A DNA stretch of 64,000 nucleotides from the NCBI RefSeq assembly GCF_001187905.1, contig NZ_LGIS01000020.1, positions 1 to 64,000 on the forward strand, written 5' to 3'. The DNA is from Pantoea sp. RIT-PI-b. GTDB taxonomy: Bacteria; Pseudomonadota; Gammaproteobacteria; Enterobacterales; Enterobacteriaceae. Below the pieces are notes generated by a model. That model was not told the origin of the DNA and searched no databases. It saw only the letters and a program-made list of their open reading frames with translations. The first letter of the stretch is position 1. Each line of letters begins with the position of its first letter. Both the position numbers and the translations under genes were made by a program. Shown here piece by piece: positions 54,612-63,065 of the stretch.

Positions 54612-55627
54612 GTGAATTAACGTCCGCGCCGCAGAGCAGCGCTAGCCGGGTTGAGGATCGGGTCGCAGCGCGCAGCCGCAGCGTGACACTGTTGCGCAGC
54701 GTAAGCGTGCGCATCGCCTCGGCGCTGTTTGTATTGTGGGGCACCATCACCGTGACCTTTTTGGTGCTGTCGGTGCTACCGGGCGATCGCGCCACCATCC
54801 TGCTGAATATCACCTCCGGGCAGGTGATTGAACGCACCCCGGCGGAGCTGGCGCCCATCAACGCGCAGTACGGTTTCGATAAGCCGATCGCTGAGCAGTA
54901 TCTGCACTATTTCTGGCAGCTGCTGCACGCCGATTTTGGTTTCTCGTTCGAGTTACAGCGCCCGGTGGTGCACATCATCGCCGAGCAGCTGCTGCCGACC
55001 TTTACGCTGGCGATAGCCGCGCTGCTGCTGGCATGGATGATCGCCATTCCGTGGACGCTGCTTACCGCCGGGCGCCATCGTCGTCTGGCGGCGTTTGGCT
55101 CGGCGCTGGAAACCATCATGGCCGGATTGCCGCAGTACTGGATTGGCATCCTGCTGCTGATTGTCTTCGCCATCGGGTTACGCTGGTTCCCGGTGGTGGG
55201 CGGCACCAGCCTGCTGGGTACGGTGCTTCCAGCGATCACGCTGGCGATTCCATTGGCGGGCTTTCTTGGTCACGCGATTCGCGACGAGTTTGAGCGCAGC
55301 ATGCAGCAACCGTTTGTGCTGTCGGCGCGGGCGCGCGGCATGAGCCTGGCGGGCGTGCGATGGCGTCACGTGTTGCGCCACGCGCTGATTCCCGCCATCA
55401 CCTTAAGCGGCTGGGCGATTGGCAACCTGCTGTCGGGTGCGGTGCTGGTAGAAGCGGTGTTTGCCCGCCCGGGACTCGGCAACGTGCTGGTCAATGCGGT
55501 CAGTAACAAGGACTTCGCGCTGGTCTCCGGCATCGTGATTCTTATCAGTTTCCTCTACATCGTGATTAACCTGGTGGTTGACCTGATTTACCTGATCGTC
55601 GATCCCCGTCTGCGAGGTCGTGTATGA
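54608..55627 (+). CDS. ABC importer permease (DppB type)
   Basis: A 339-aa inner-membrane protein with about six helices. The N-terminal TM segment (SVRIASALFVLWGTITVTFL) and the binding-protein-dependent transport EAA loop (REFERSMQQPFVLSARARGMS-like) precede HALIPAITLSGWAIGNLLSG, as in DppB/OppB permeases. The N-terminus carries an unusually long ~35-residue hydrophilic extension. It overlaps both neighbours by four bases, so it is translationally coupled. Confidence 0.93.
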   Translation: MSELTSAPQSSASRVEDRVAARSRSVTLLRSVSVRIASALFVLWGTITVTFLVLSVLPGDRATILLNITSGQVIERTPAELAPINAQYGFDKPIAEQYLHYFWQLLHADFGFSFELQRPVVHIIAEQLLPTFTLAIAALLLAWMIAIPWTLLTAGRHRRLAAFGSALETIMAGLPQYWIGILLLIVFAIGLRWFPVVGGTSLLGTVLPAITLAIPLAGFLGHAIRDEFERSMQQPFVLSARARGMSLAGVRWRHVLRHALIPAITLSGWAIGNLLSGAVLVEAVFARPGLGNVLVNAVSNKDFALVSGIVILISFLYIVINLVVDLIYLIVDPRLRGRV

Positions 55628-56481
55628 CGACTCATCTCACTGCATATGCTGGCGCGCAGACACAACGCGCCCGCTGGCAACTGCCGCTTTCGGTGCTGCT
55701 TTCCGCCGTTGTGGCGCTGTTCTTTATTCTCGCGGCGGCGGTGCCCGGCGTGTTGGCGACGCACGATCCGTTCGCCACCGATCTCTATCGTGCGCTGCAA
55801 GCGCCTTCGTGGACCAACTGGCTCGGCACCGATGATATTGGCCGCGATCTGTATAGCCGCATTATCTGGGGCACGCGCCAGTCGTTGCTGATTGGTATCG
55901 GCGCCATGGCCATCGCGCTGTTCGGCGCCATTGTGTTGGGCTTCAGCGCCGCGCTCGGTCCGCGCTGGCTGGCCGAGCCGGTGAATCGCCTGCTGGAGAT
56001 TTTGCTGGCGTTTCCCACCCTGCTGCTGGCGCTGCTGTTTGTCGCCTTGCTGGGGCCGTCCGCCAGCAGTTTGCTGATCTCGGTGGGCATTGGCACCGCG
56101 CCGGGCTATGCGCGTTTAGTGCGGGCGCAGGCGCTGCAGGTGAAGCAATCCGGCTACGTCGAAGCGGCGCGTGCGCTTGGTCATCCGTGGCATCGGCTGT
56201 TTCTCCAGCACATCGCACCCAACGTGTTCCGACCGCTGTTCTCGCTGGTGGCGCTGGGCATCGGACAATCGGTGGTGTGGGCATCCGGCTTGTCGTTTCT
56301 CGGTTTAGGCGTGGTGCCGCCGTCGCCGGAGTGGGGCGCGCTGCTTGAAGCCGGAAAAATTAATGTCACCGTGGCGTGGTGGCTGGAAGTGTTGCCGGGC
56401 ATTGCGATTGTGCTGGTGGCGCTGTCGTTTACGCAAATTGGCCGCTACATCCAGCAGCGAGCTGAAGGAGAGAAGCGCTAA
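55624..56481 (+). CDS. ABC importer permease (DppC type)
   Basis: A 285-aa inner-membrane partner of the preceding permease. LGTDDIGRDLYSRIIWGTRQ is the hallmark of DppC-type proteins. The EAA motif is EAARALGHPWHRLFLQHI, and GLSFLGLGVVPPSPEWGALL lies near the end. It is coupled to its neighbours by overlapping stop/start codons on both sides. Confidence 0.94.
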   Translation: MTTHLTAYAGAQTQRARWQLPLSVLLSAVVALFFILAAAVPGVLATHDPFATDLYRALQAPSWTNWLGTDDIGRDLYSRIIWGTRQSLLIGIGAMAIALFGAIVLGFSAALGPRWLAEPVNRLLEILLAFPTLLLALLFVALLGPSASSLLISVGIGTAPGYARLVRAQALQVKQSGYVEAARALGHPWHRLFLQHIAPNVFRPLFSLVALGIGQSVVWASGLSFLGLGVVPPSPEWGALLEAGKINVTVAWWLEVLPGIAIVLVALSFTQIGRYIQQRAEGEKR

Positions 56482-58103
56482 TGAGCCATAACGTGATTGA
56501 AGTCCGTGATCTGAATATCTGGGCGCGCGCTGAGAACAGCGCGCCGCGCCATATTGTGAAGAACGTTAGCTTTGCGCTGCAACGGGGCCAATGTCTGGCG
56601 CTGGTCGGTGAATCAGGTTCAGGAAAAAGCGTCACGGCGCGCGCGCTGGTGGGACTGGCGGGCGATCAGCTGCAGGTGCAGGCCGACACGCTGAACCTCA
56701 ATGGTGAGACGCTGCTTGGGCGCAGCGACGGCTGGTGGCGACGCGTGCGCGGCAGCAAAGTCGGTTTTATTTTGCAGGATGCGCTGGTGTCACTCGATCC
56801 GCTGCGACCGGTGGGTAAAGAGATTGCCGAAGCGCTGGCGCTGCACGGCTGGGGTAATGCCGCCAGCCGTCAGCAGAAAGTGCACGCGCTGCTGGAAGAG
56901 GTCGGCGTGCCGCAGGCGGCGTATCGCGCCAGCCAGCGACCGGGCGAGTTGTCTGGCGGCCTGCGCCAGCGCGCGCTGATCGCCTCGGCGATTGCGTTGC
57001 ACCCCGAGGTCCTGATCGCCGATGAACCAACTACCGCGCTGGATGTGACGGTGCAAGCGCAGGTGCTGGAGGTGCTGCGGCAGATGCTGGATCGCGGCAC
57101 CAGCGTGATTCTGATCAGTCACGATCTGGCGGTGGTGGCAAAAGTCGCCGATCAGATTCTGGTGATGCAGGGCGGTGCGATTGTGGAAGCGGGCGCCGCG
57201 CAGCAGGTGCTACAGCAGCCGCAACATCCGTATACCCAGGGTTTGATCAACGCCATTCCCAGCGAGCACACCAAAGGGCAGCGCCTTTCCGGCAGCGCCC
57301 CCGGCGCACCGGCACCAGCGGTGGCGAAATCGGCGGAAGTGCTGCTGGAAGCGCGCCATATCGTGAAGCGTTTTCGCGGGCACAGCGCGGTAGCCGATGT
57401 TTCGTTTACCCTACGACGCGGCGAAACGCTGGGCATTGTGGGTGAATCGGGTTCTGGCAAAACCACCTTGTCGCGCATCGCGCTGGCGCTGGAAACGCCG
57501 GACAGCGGCGAGGTGCGGTTTGCTGGCCAGCCGTGGAGCCACGCGTCCGCTGCCGCTCAGCGCGCGATTCGCCGCCAGATTGCCGTGGTGTATCAGGATC
57601 CGCTTTCATCTTTCGACCCGCGCTGGCGGGTAGCCGACATCCTGCTGGACGCGATTGCCTTAGATCAGCATCCGGCAACGCACACCCCGCGTGACCGTGC
57701 CATCAGCCTGCTGCAATCGGTTGGACTCGGCGCGGAACATCTTAACCAATGGCCGGCGCGCATGTCGGGCGGCCAGCGTCAGCGCGTGGCGATTGCCCGC
57801 GCCATCGCCACCCATCCGCAGGTCATCGTGCTGGATGAGGCGGTCTCGGCGTTGGACGTCACCATTCAGGCGCAGATTCTTGATCTGCTTAGCGATCTGC
57901 AGGCGCAGCTTGGCGTCAGCTATCTGTTTATCTCGCACGACCTCGGCGTCATTCATCACATGAGCGATCGCGTGCTGGTGATGCAAAACGGCCTGGCCGT
58001 CGAGCAGGGCGCCGCCGATGAGGTGTTCTATCGCCCGCGCCATCCCTATACCCAAAAGTTACTTGCCTCGCTGCCTCGTCTGGCCGCGCGGGAAATCGCC
58101 TAA
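56481..58103 (+). CDS. Fused dual ABC ATPase (DppD-DppF type)
   Basis: A 540-aa protein with two complete nucleotide-binding domains. Walker A GESGSGKS is at residues 43-50 and again GESGSGKT at about 321-328. The signatures are ELSGGLRQR and MSGGQRQR, with Walker B LIADEPTTALD and VIVLDEAVSALD. It energises uptake through the two permeases. The first signature (LSGGLRQ) and the second Walker B (DEAVSALD, usual DEPxSALD) deviate slightly but keep catalytic residues. A single-chain ATPase pair is common in glutathione/peptide-type importers. Confidence 0.94.
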   Translation: MSHNVIEVRDLNIWARAENSAPRHIVKNVSFALQRGQCLALVGESGSGKSVTARALVGLAGDQLQVQADTLNLNGETLLGRSDGWWRRVRGSKVGFILQDALVSLDPLRPVGKEIAEALALHGWGNAASRQQKVHALLEEVGVPQAAYRASQRPGELSGGLRQRALIASAIALHPEVLIADEPTTALDVTVQAQVLEVLRQMLDRGTSVILISHDLAVVAKVADQILVMQGGAIVEAGAAQQVLQQPQHPYTQGLINAIPSEHTKGQRLSGSAPGAPAPAVAKSAEVLLEARHIVKRFRGHSAVADVSFTLRRGETLGIVGESGSGKTTLSRIALALETPDSGEVRFAGQPWSHASAAAQRAIRRQIAVVYQDPLSSFDPRWRVADILLDAIALDQHPATHTPRDRAISLLQSVGLGAEHLNQWPARMSGGQRQRVAIARAIATHPQVIVLDEAVSALDVTIQAQILDLLSDLQAQLGVSYLFISHDLGVIHHMSDRVLVMQNGLAVEQGAADEVFYRPRHPYTQKLLASLPRLAAREIA

Positions 58104-58122
58104 CTTTGCTACTGGAGCGAAC

Positions 58123-59502
58123 ATGTCACGCGAACTGATTTATAACGGATTTTTGCACCTCACGCCCAACCACCACAGCCACGGCTACTGGCGCACGCCG
58201 GAAGGCCAGGTGCAGTACGGGTACAACCAGCTTGATGCCTACGTGAAGACGGTGAAAACCCTGGAGAAAGGGCTGTTTGATACCTTGTTCATTGCCGATG
58301 TGGTGGGGGTGTATGACATCGAGTATGGCGATGGCAAAACCACCATCAGCGCTGGCACGCAGTTCCCCGAACCCGATCCAATCACCATCCTCTCGGCGCT
58401 GGGTCTGGCCACGGAGAACCTGGGACTGGTGGTGACCAGCAACGTGATTCAGGCGCATCCGTTCTCGTTTGCGCGCCAGATCTCCTCGCTGGATGAGTTT
58501 ACCCGCGGGCGCATTGGCTGGAATATCGTCACTTCGTATCTCTCCAACGGCTTTCGCAACTACGGCTATCAAGACATTGTGCCGCACGACGAGCGCTACG
58601 AGTGGGCGCAAGAGTATCTGGATGTGGCGTACAAACTGTGGGAGCTGTCGTGGGAAGAGGGCGCGGTGCTGCACGATCCCGCCACTAATCGCTTTTTCGA
58701 TGCCGATAAGATTCACAAAATTAACCACGTCGGTAAGCGCTATCGCGTGGAGGGGCCGCATATTGTTGAGCCGTCGCCGCAGCGCAGCCCGGTGTTCTTC
58801 CAGGCCGGCAACTCCGACGCTGGACGACGCTTTGCCGCACGCAATGCCGAAGTCACTTTCCTGCCGTCACAAACGCCGGATACCGCGCGCAAAGATATCG
58901 CCATCCTGAATCAGGATGTGGTGGATTACGGTCGCCAACCGGAAGATTTGAAAAAGCTGGTGATGCTGTCAACCGTAATCGGATCCACCGAGGAGGAGGC
59001 GAAGCGCAAGCAGCAATATCTGTTCGACAACATCGATATCAACGCGCTGCAAGGGTTCTACAGCGGCGGTTCCGGCATCGATCTGGCCAATATCGATCCC
59101 GACACGCCGCTGACTGAGCTCAGCCGTCGCGAGGCGTTCAGCCAGCATATGCGCTCTAAATTCCGTATCGCGGTAGATGCGGATTACGGCCAGGGCCGCG
59201 TACTGACGTGGCGTGAATACCTGATCCAGCACGCGTTGCTGCCGGGCCGTTTTGCCGGTACGCCCGAGCAGATTGCCGATCGCGTGCAGCAATTTGCGGA
59301 CGCCGGTGTTGATGGCTTTAACGTGGTGCCCGTTACCACGCTCGGCTGGTGGGATGAGTGGGTCGAGCATGTGGTGCCGGTGCTGCAGAAGCGCGGTCTG
59401 GCGCAGACGGCGTATAAGCCAGGCACGCTGCGCGAGAAGATTTTCGGCAAAGAGAGCCGGCTGCCCGCGTCGCATCCGCAAAGGAAGTTGACGTTGGGTT
59501 GA
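58123..59502 (+). CDS. LLM-class flavin monooxygenase (NtaA/SnaA/DszA type)
   Basis: A 459-aa TIM-barrel FMNH2-dependent monooxygenase. SRELIYNGFLHLTPNHHSHG opens the protein, DTLFIADVVGVYDIEY and GRIGWNIVTSYL form the flavin/substrate face, and HIVEPSPQRSPVFFQAGNS is a strong marker of the nitrilotriacetate/dibenzothiophene-sulfone subgroup. Start ATG 58123 after GGAGCG; the frame runs back into the ATPase gene and is not used. It probably cleaves a C-S or C-N bond in the imported compound. It needs a flavin reductase, which is not in the window. Confidence 0.92.
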   Translation: MSRELIYNGFLHLTPNHHSHGYWRTPEGQVQYGYNQLDAYVKTVKTLEKGLFDTLFIADVVGVYDIEYGDGKTTISAGTQFPEPDPITILSALGLATENLGLVVTSNVIQAHPFSFARQISSLDEFTRGRIGWNIVTSYLSNGFRNYGYQDIVPHDERYEWAQEYLDVAYKLWELSWEEGAVLHDPATNRFFDADKIHKINHVGKRYRVEGPHIVEPSPQRSPVFFQAGNSDAGRRFAARNAEVTFLPSQTPDTARKDIAILNQDVVDYGRQPEDLKKLVMLSTVIGSTEEEAKRKQQYLFDNIDINALQGFYSGGSGIDLANIDPDTPLTELSRREAFSQHMRSKFRIAVDADYGQGRVLTWREYLIQHALLPGRFAGTPEQIADRVQQFADAGVDGFNVVPVTTLGWWDEWVEHVVPVLQKRGLAQTAYKPGTLREKIFGKESRLPASHPQRKLTLG

Positions 59503-59542
59503 GTGGTGGCTTTAGTCAAAATGTGCTGGCTATCCCCTCCTG

Positions 59543-59756
59543 TCCGTGCTGGCTGTCCCCCTCCTCGGTCCTCCCCCACAAGTGGGGGAGGAAGATGCTG
59601 CTATATGTGAGTTCTGTAGCTGCACGTGGCTGCGTCTCCTTCCCCCAGTTGTGGGGGAGTAAGATGCTGCTATATGTGAGTTCTGTAGCTGCACGTGGCG
59701 GCGTCTCCTTCCCCCCCCGGGGGGGGAAGGCCGGGATGGGGGACAGCCAGCACGGA
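59543..59756. repeat. ~215-bp nested repeat element
   Basis: Perfect 19-bp inverted ends (TCCGTGCTGGCTGTCCCCC at 59543-59561 and its complement at 59738-59756) enclose a 69-bp tandem duplication. AAGATGCTGCTATATGTGAG begins at 59592 and again at 59661, and CCCCCAC/GTGGGGG-type hairpins separate the units. A G/C palindrome (59709-59729) precedes the right end. The remaining gap 59503-59899 has no gene, only part of a GGCGACC repeat near 59790. Confidence 0.7.
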
Positions 59757-59899
59757 CCGAGGAGGGGGACAGCAGCACTATCCATTCATGGCGACCGCTA
59801 ATTAATGAATCCTACTCATAGAGCCAATCCTCTTTCAGGCCATTATCTTCACTATCCCATCCGCTACTATGGGCGAATTCGATCTCTCTGGAATTCAAC

Positions 59900-61111
59900 A
59901 TGGATCACGCCTCAACGCGTTCGCAATCCTTCACCGTCAAATCAAGCGGTTTGCCCTTTATCCTTATTCTCAGTGCGTTGATGGCGATCACCTCGTTATC
60001 CACGGATATCTATCTGCCCGCCATGCCGCTGATGGCGCAAGAGCTGCACGGCGACGCTGAGCTGACCATTACCGGATTTCTCATCGGCTTCTGTATTGCC
60101 CAGCTCATCTGGGGACCGCTCAGCGATCATTTTGGCCGCAAAGTGCCGCTGTTTATCGGATTGGTGCTATTTGTGATGGGTTCTGTCGGCTGTGCGCTCT
60201 CCAGCGACATCACGCAGATTGTGTTCTGGCGGGTGTTTCAGGCGCTGGGTGCCTGTACCGGGCCGATGCTGGCACGCGCGATGATCCGCGATCTTTTTGC
60301 CCGCACCCGCGCTGCGCAGATGCTCTCCACGCTGATGGTGGTGATGGCGATTGCACCGATTGCCGGGCCGCTGCTGGGCGGGCAGATGATCAAAGTCACC
60401 TCGTGGCACACGATTTTTTGGCTGCTGGCGGCCATCGGCTGCGTCATGTTGGTGCTGATGTGCTGGTTGCCCGAAACCTTACCGGCGGACAAGCGGATAA
60501 AGGCGTCGCTTACCGGGGCGTTTAGCAACTATCTTGCCCTGCTGAAAAACCGCCATTTCATGCGCTTTACGCTGTGCGTGGCGTTCTACTACGTGGCGGC
60601 TTACGCCTTTATTACCGGCTCGCCGTTTGTCTACATCACCTATTTCGGCATTGATGCGCAGCATTATGGCTGGCTGTTCGCGCTGAATGTGGTGGGGTTA
60701 ATGGCGGTAAGCATGGTGAACCGACGTTTGGTGCACCGCTATCCGCTGGAATCCCTGCTCAAAATGGCGGTGACCACCGCCACCCTCGCTGCGTTAATTT
60801 TGGCGCTGAGCGCCAAACTGGACTTCGGCGGCATCCTGATGATTATTCTGCCGGTGTTTGTGTTCTTCTCGATGAACGGCATTATCGCGGCAACTTCCAC
60901 GGCGGCCGCCATGGATACCGTGCCCAATATGGCGGGTTCCGCCTCAGCGCTCATCGGCTCGCTGCAATACGGCAGCGGCATTATCTCGTCGTTGCTGCTG
61001 GCGCTACTCAGCGATGGCACGCCCTGGACCATGGCGTGGATTATCGCGCTGTTTACCGTGGCAAGCGCGGTGATGGCGCTCAGCGCCGCCACGGTAAAAT
61101 CTCACGGTTAA
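59900..61111 (+). CDS. Bcr/CflA-family MFS drug efflux pump
   Basis: A 403-aa, 12-TM DHA1 antiporter. SLSTDIYLPAMPLMAQEL after TM1 and GPLSDHFGRKVPLFIG in the loop 2-3 are Bcr/CflA marks. RVFQALGACTGPMLARAMIRD and APIAGPLLGGQMI (antiporter motif C) follow. It exports bicyclomycin, sulfonamides or related compounds in known members. Its stop overlaps the stop of the convergent hydrolase gene by four bases. Confidence 0.93.
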   Translation: MDHASTRSQSFTVKSSGLPFILILSALMAITSLSTDIYLPAMPLMAQELHGDAELTITGFLIGFCIAQLIWGPLSDHFGRKVPLFIGLVLFVMGSVGCALSSDITQIVFWRVFQALGACTGPMLARAMIRDLFARTRAAQMLSTLMVVMAIAPIAGPLLGGQMIKVTSWHTIFWLLAAIGCVMLVLMCWLPETLPADKRIKASLTGAFSNYLALLKNRHFMRFTLCVAFYYVAAYAFITGSPFVYITYFGIDAQHYGWLFALNVVGLMAVSMVNRRLVHRYPLESLLKMAVTTATLAALILALSAKLDFGGILMIILPVFVFFSMNGIIAATSTAAAMDTVPNMAGSASALIGSLQYGSGIISSLLLALLSDGTPWTMAWIIALFTVASAVMALSAATVKSHG

Positions 61112-62151
61112 ATGTTTTGGTCGAAGAACGGATCGAGTTGGCCCATCGCCTGATCGACATAACGCGGTACCCAATACGTCTCGATGTGCGTTGCGCCTTC
61201 AATCAGATACAGCTTTTTGTTGGTGGTGCCGGTGGCTTTGCTAAACGCACTTTGCGTCATGTACAGCGAATCAGCTTTGCTGCCCGCCATCATCAGCACC
61301 GGCTGATTAATCAGGTCCATGTTGCTTTGAGCGTCAAAGCGCATCAAATCCAGCAGGCTGCTGGTGGTGTAGCGGAAGGTTGAATTCGGATGTGCATGGG
61401 TTTTCCAGTAGTACTCGTAGCCCTGGCGATAGAGATCGAACGGCAGTTTAGCGATCTGCTCATCTGTCAGATTGGCATCGCCGGAGTAGGTGACTTCACC
61501 AGTGGTGGCTTCTTTGCTGCGTGCCTCGGTTGCTGCCCGCAGGCGATCCTGAATCGTCGCGAGCTGTGAATCCTGATAGCCGTTACGCCGCACCTGGCCG
61601 GAATCAAACATGCTCAGGGTGGCCAACGCTTTAAAACGTTTATCGGTCTGCGCGGCTTTGAGGGCATAGCCGCCGCCACCGCAGATACCCAGTAAACCGA
61701 TGCGTTTCGCATCCACGCCGGGATAGCGACTCAGGTAATCCGCCATGCCGTGAATATCTTCGATACGGTTAGCCGGTTTATCTACGCTGCGCGGCATGCC
61801 GCCACTGGCACCTTGATAGGCGGCATCGGCGGTGATGGTGATGTAACCGTGCTCGGCAAGACGCTGCGCGTAGAGGCCGGCAACTTGCTCTTTCACCCCG
61901 CCGTTAGGATGAGCGACCACGATGGCCGGATAGTGTTTCGCCGGGTCGTAATTGGCGGGCGTATAGACGTTGGCAGCGATTTGCAGCCCGTGCAGATCAT
62001 ACTTCACCGGATGGATGTTGACCTTGCCCGCCACGTTTTGCGTGATGGCGCCGTGATAAACCAGGGGGAAAGGGCTCTGTGGGTCGTTAGCGGCCTGTGC
62101 ACTTACGGACATTGCTGCGATCAGCAGGGCATGGATAGCAGTGAGTTTCAT
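61108..62151 (-). CDS. Exported alpha/beta hydrolase with Cys nucleophile
   Basis: A 347-aa protein with a signal peptide (about 1-20, SAQA) and an alpha/beta-hydrolase fold: PAIVVAHPNGGVKEQVAGLY, then LGICGGGGYAL, in which the nucleophile elbow holds Cys157 instead of Ser. MMAGSKADSLYMTQ and a late His (EGATHIETYW) complete the set. Cys at the elbow is typical of dienelactone hydrolases; exported members are annotated broadly as DLH/acetyl-xylan-esterase-like. It is divergent from the two-component system, convergent with the efflux pump. Confidence 0.88.
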   Translation of the reverse strand: MKLTAIHALLIAAMSVSAQAANDPQSPFPLVYHGAITQNVAGKVNIHPVKYDLHGLQIAANVYTPANYDPAKHYPAIVVAHPNGGVKEQVAGLYAQRLAEHGYITITADAAYQGASGGMPRSVDKPANRIEDIHGMADYLSRYPGVDAKRIGLLGICGGGGYALKAAQTDKRFKALATLSMFDSGQVRRNGYQDSQLATIQDRLRAATEARSKEATTGEVTYSGDANLTDEQIAKLPFDLYRQGYEYYWKTHAHPNSTFRYTTSSLLDLMRFDAQSNMDLINQPVLMMAGSKADSLYMTQSAFSKATGTTNKKLYLIEGATHIETYWVPRYVDQAMGQLDPFFDQNI

Positions 62152-62286
62152 CTTCGCTCCCGGAGAAAAGTCGCGGCCTGCAAAGTGGGCTCGCGAGAGT
62201 GATATCGTCGGGTGAGCTTAAGGCGCCCAGGCTGTCAGCATCATGACCAGAAAATAACAACCCTGTCAGTTTCACCGGTGCGTTGG

Positions 62287-62302
62287 CTGACAGCGTTGTC
62301 AG
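62287..62302. promoter_or_regulatory. Candidate operator upstream of the response-regulator gene
   Basis: The palindrome CTGACAGCGTTGTCAG is followed by a further TTGTCAG (62308-62314), and TGTCAG occurs again at 62235-62240 and 62266-62271. Regular TGTCAG units in the divergent promoter region could be the binding site of the adjacent OmpR-family regulator. Confidence 0.45.
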
Positions 62303-62375
62303 CAAATTGTCAGGTTACTGTTGGTAAGCTGCCGGCAAAATACCGTTCAAAGGTTTACATAAGGAAGCCCCCGCG

Positions 62376-63065
62376 ATGCGCATATTGTTGGTTGAAGACG
62401 AAGAGAAGACCTCGACTTACCTGAGCCGGGCGTTGGGTGAATCGGGTTTTACCGTTGATGTCTCAGCCGACGGCGCAGAAGGCCTGCACTTTGCGCTGGA
62501 GTTCGATTATGACGCGGTGATTCTTGATGTGATGCTGCCGGGTATCGACGGTTACCGCGTGCTTGAAGGGATTCGTAGCAGCAAACAGACGCCGGTGCTG
62601 ATGCTCTCGGCGCGCGGCTCGGTGGATGAGCGGGTAAAAGGGCTGCGGCTGGGGGCGGATGATTATCTGCCCAAACCCTTTTCGCTGATTGAGCTGGTGG
62701 CGCGCATTCAGGCGCTGGTGCGCCGTCGCAGCAGCGATGGCGCCGACATCACGCAACTGCAAATCCATGACCTGCATCTCGATCTGCTGGCGCGGCGGGT
62801 TTTTCGCCACGGCAATCGGCTTGAGCTGACGGCAAAAGAGTTCGCGCTGCTCAGCCTGCTGGCGCGGCATCAGGGGGAAATATTGTCGAAAATGATGATC
62901 GCCGAGCAGGTGTGGGACATGAATTTCGACAGCGATGCCAACGTGGTGGAGGTGGCCATTAAGCGGTTACGCGCCAAAATTGATGCACCTTTTACTATTA
63001 AGCTGCTGCACACCGTGCGCGGCATGGGTTACGTGCTGGAAGTGCGGGAGCCTCACCATGATTAA
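62376..63065 (+). CDS. OmpR/CusR-family response regulator
   Basis: A 229-aa regulator. The receiver domain has acidic pocket VEDEEK, phosphoacceptor Asp51 in LDVMLPG, and PKPF Lys near 101. The C-terminal winged HTH has [20 protein letters not shown] and [14 protein letters not shown], then [10 protein letters not shown]. Sequence features ([29 protein letters not shown]) resemble heavy-metal regulators such as CusR/CopR/PcoR. The stop overlaps the kinase ATG. Confidence 0.93.
   Translation: MRILLVEDEEKTSTYLSRALGESGFTVDVSADGAEGLHFALEFDYDAVILDVMLPGIDGYRVLEGIRSSKQTPVLMLSARGSVDERVKGLRLGADDYLPKPFSLIELVARIQALVRRRSSDGADITQLQIHDLHLDLLARRVFRHGNRLELTAKEFALLSLLARHQGEILSKMMIAEQVWDMNFDSDANVVEVAIKRLRAKIDAPFTIKLLHTVRGMGYVLEVREPHHD

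Noticed and set aside
59592..59729. CRISPR-like repeats
   Set aside because: Only two copies of a 69-bp unit without unique spacers, and no cas genes in the window.
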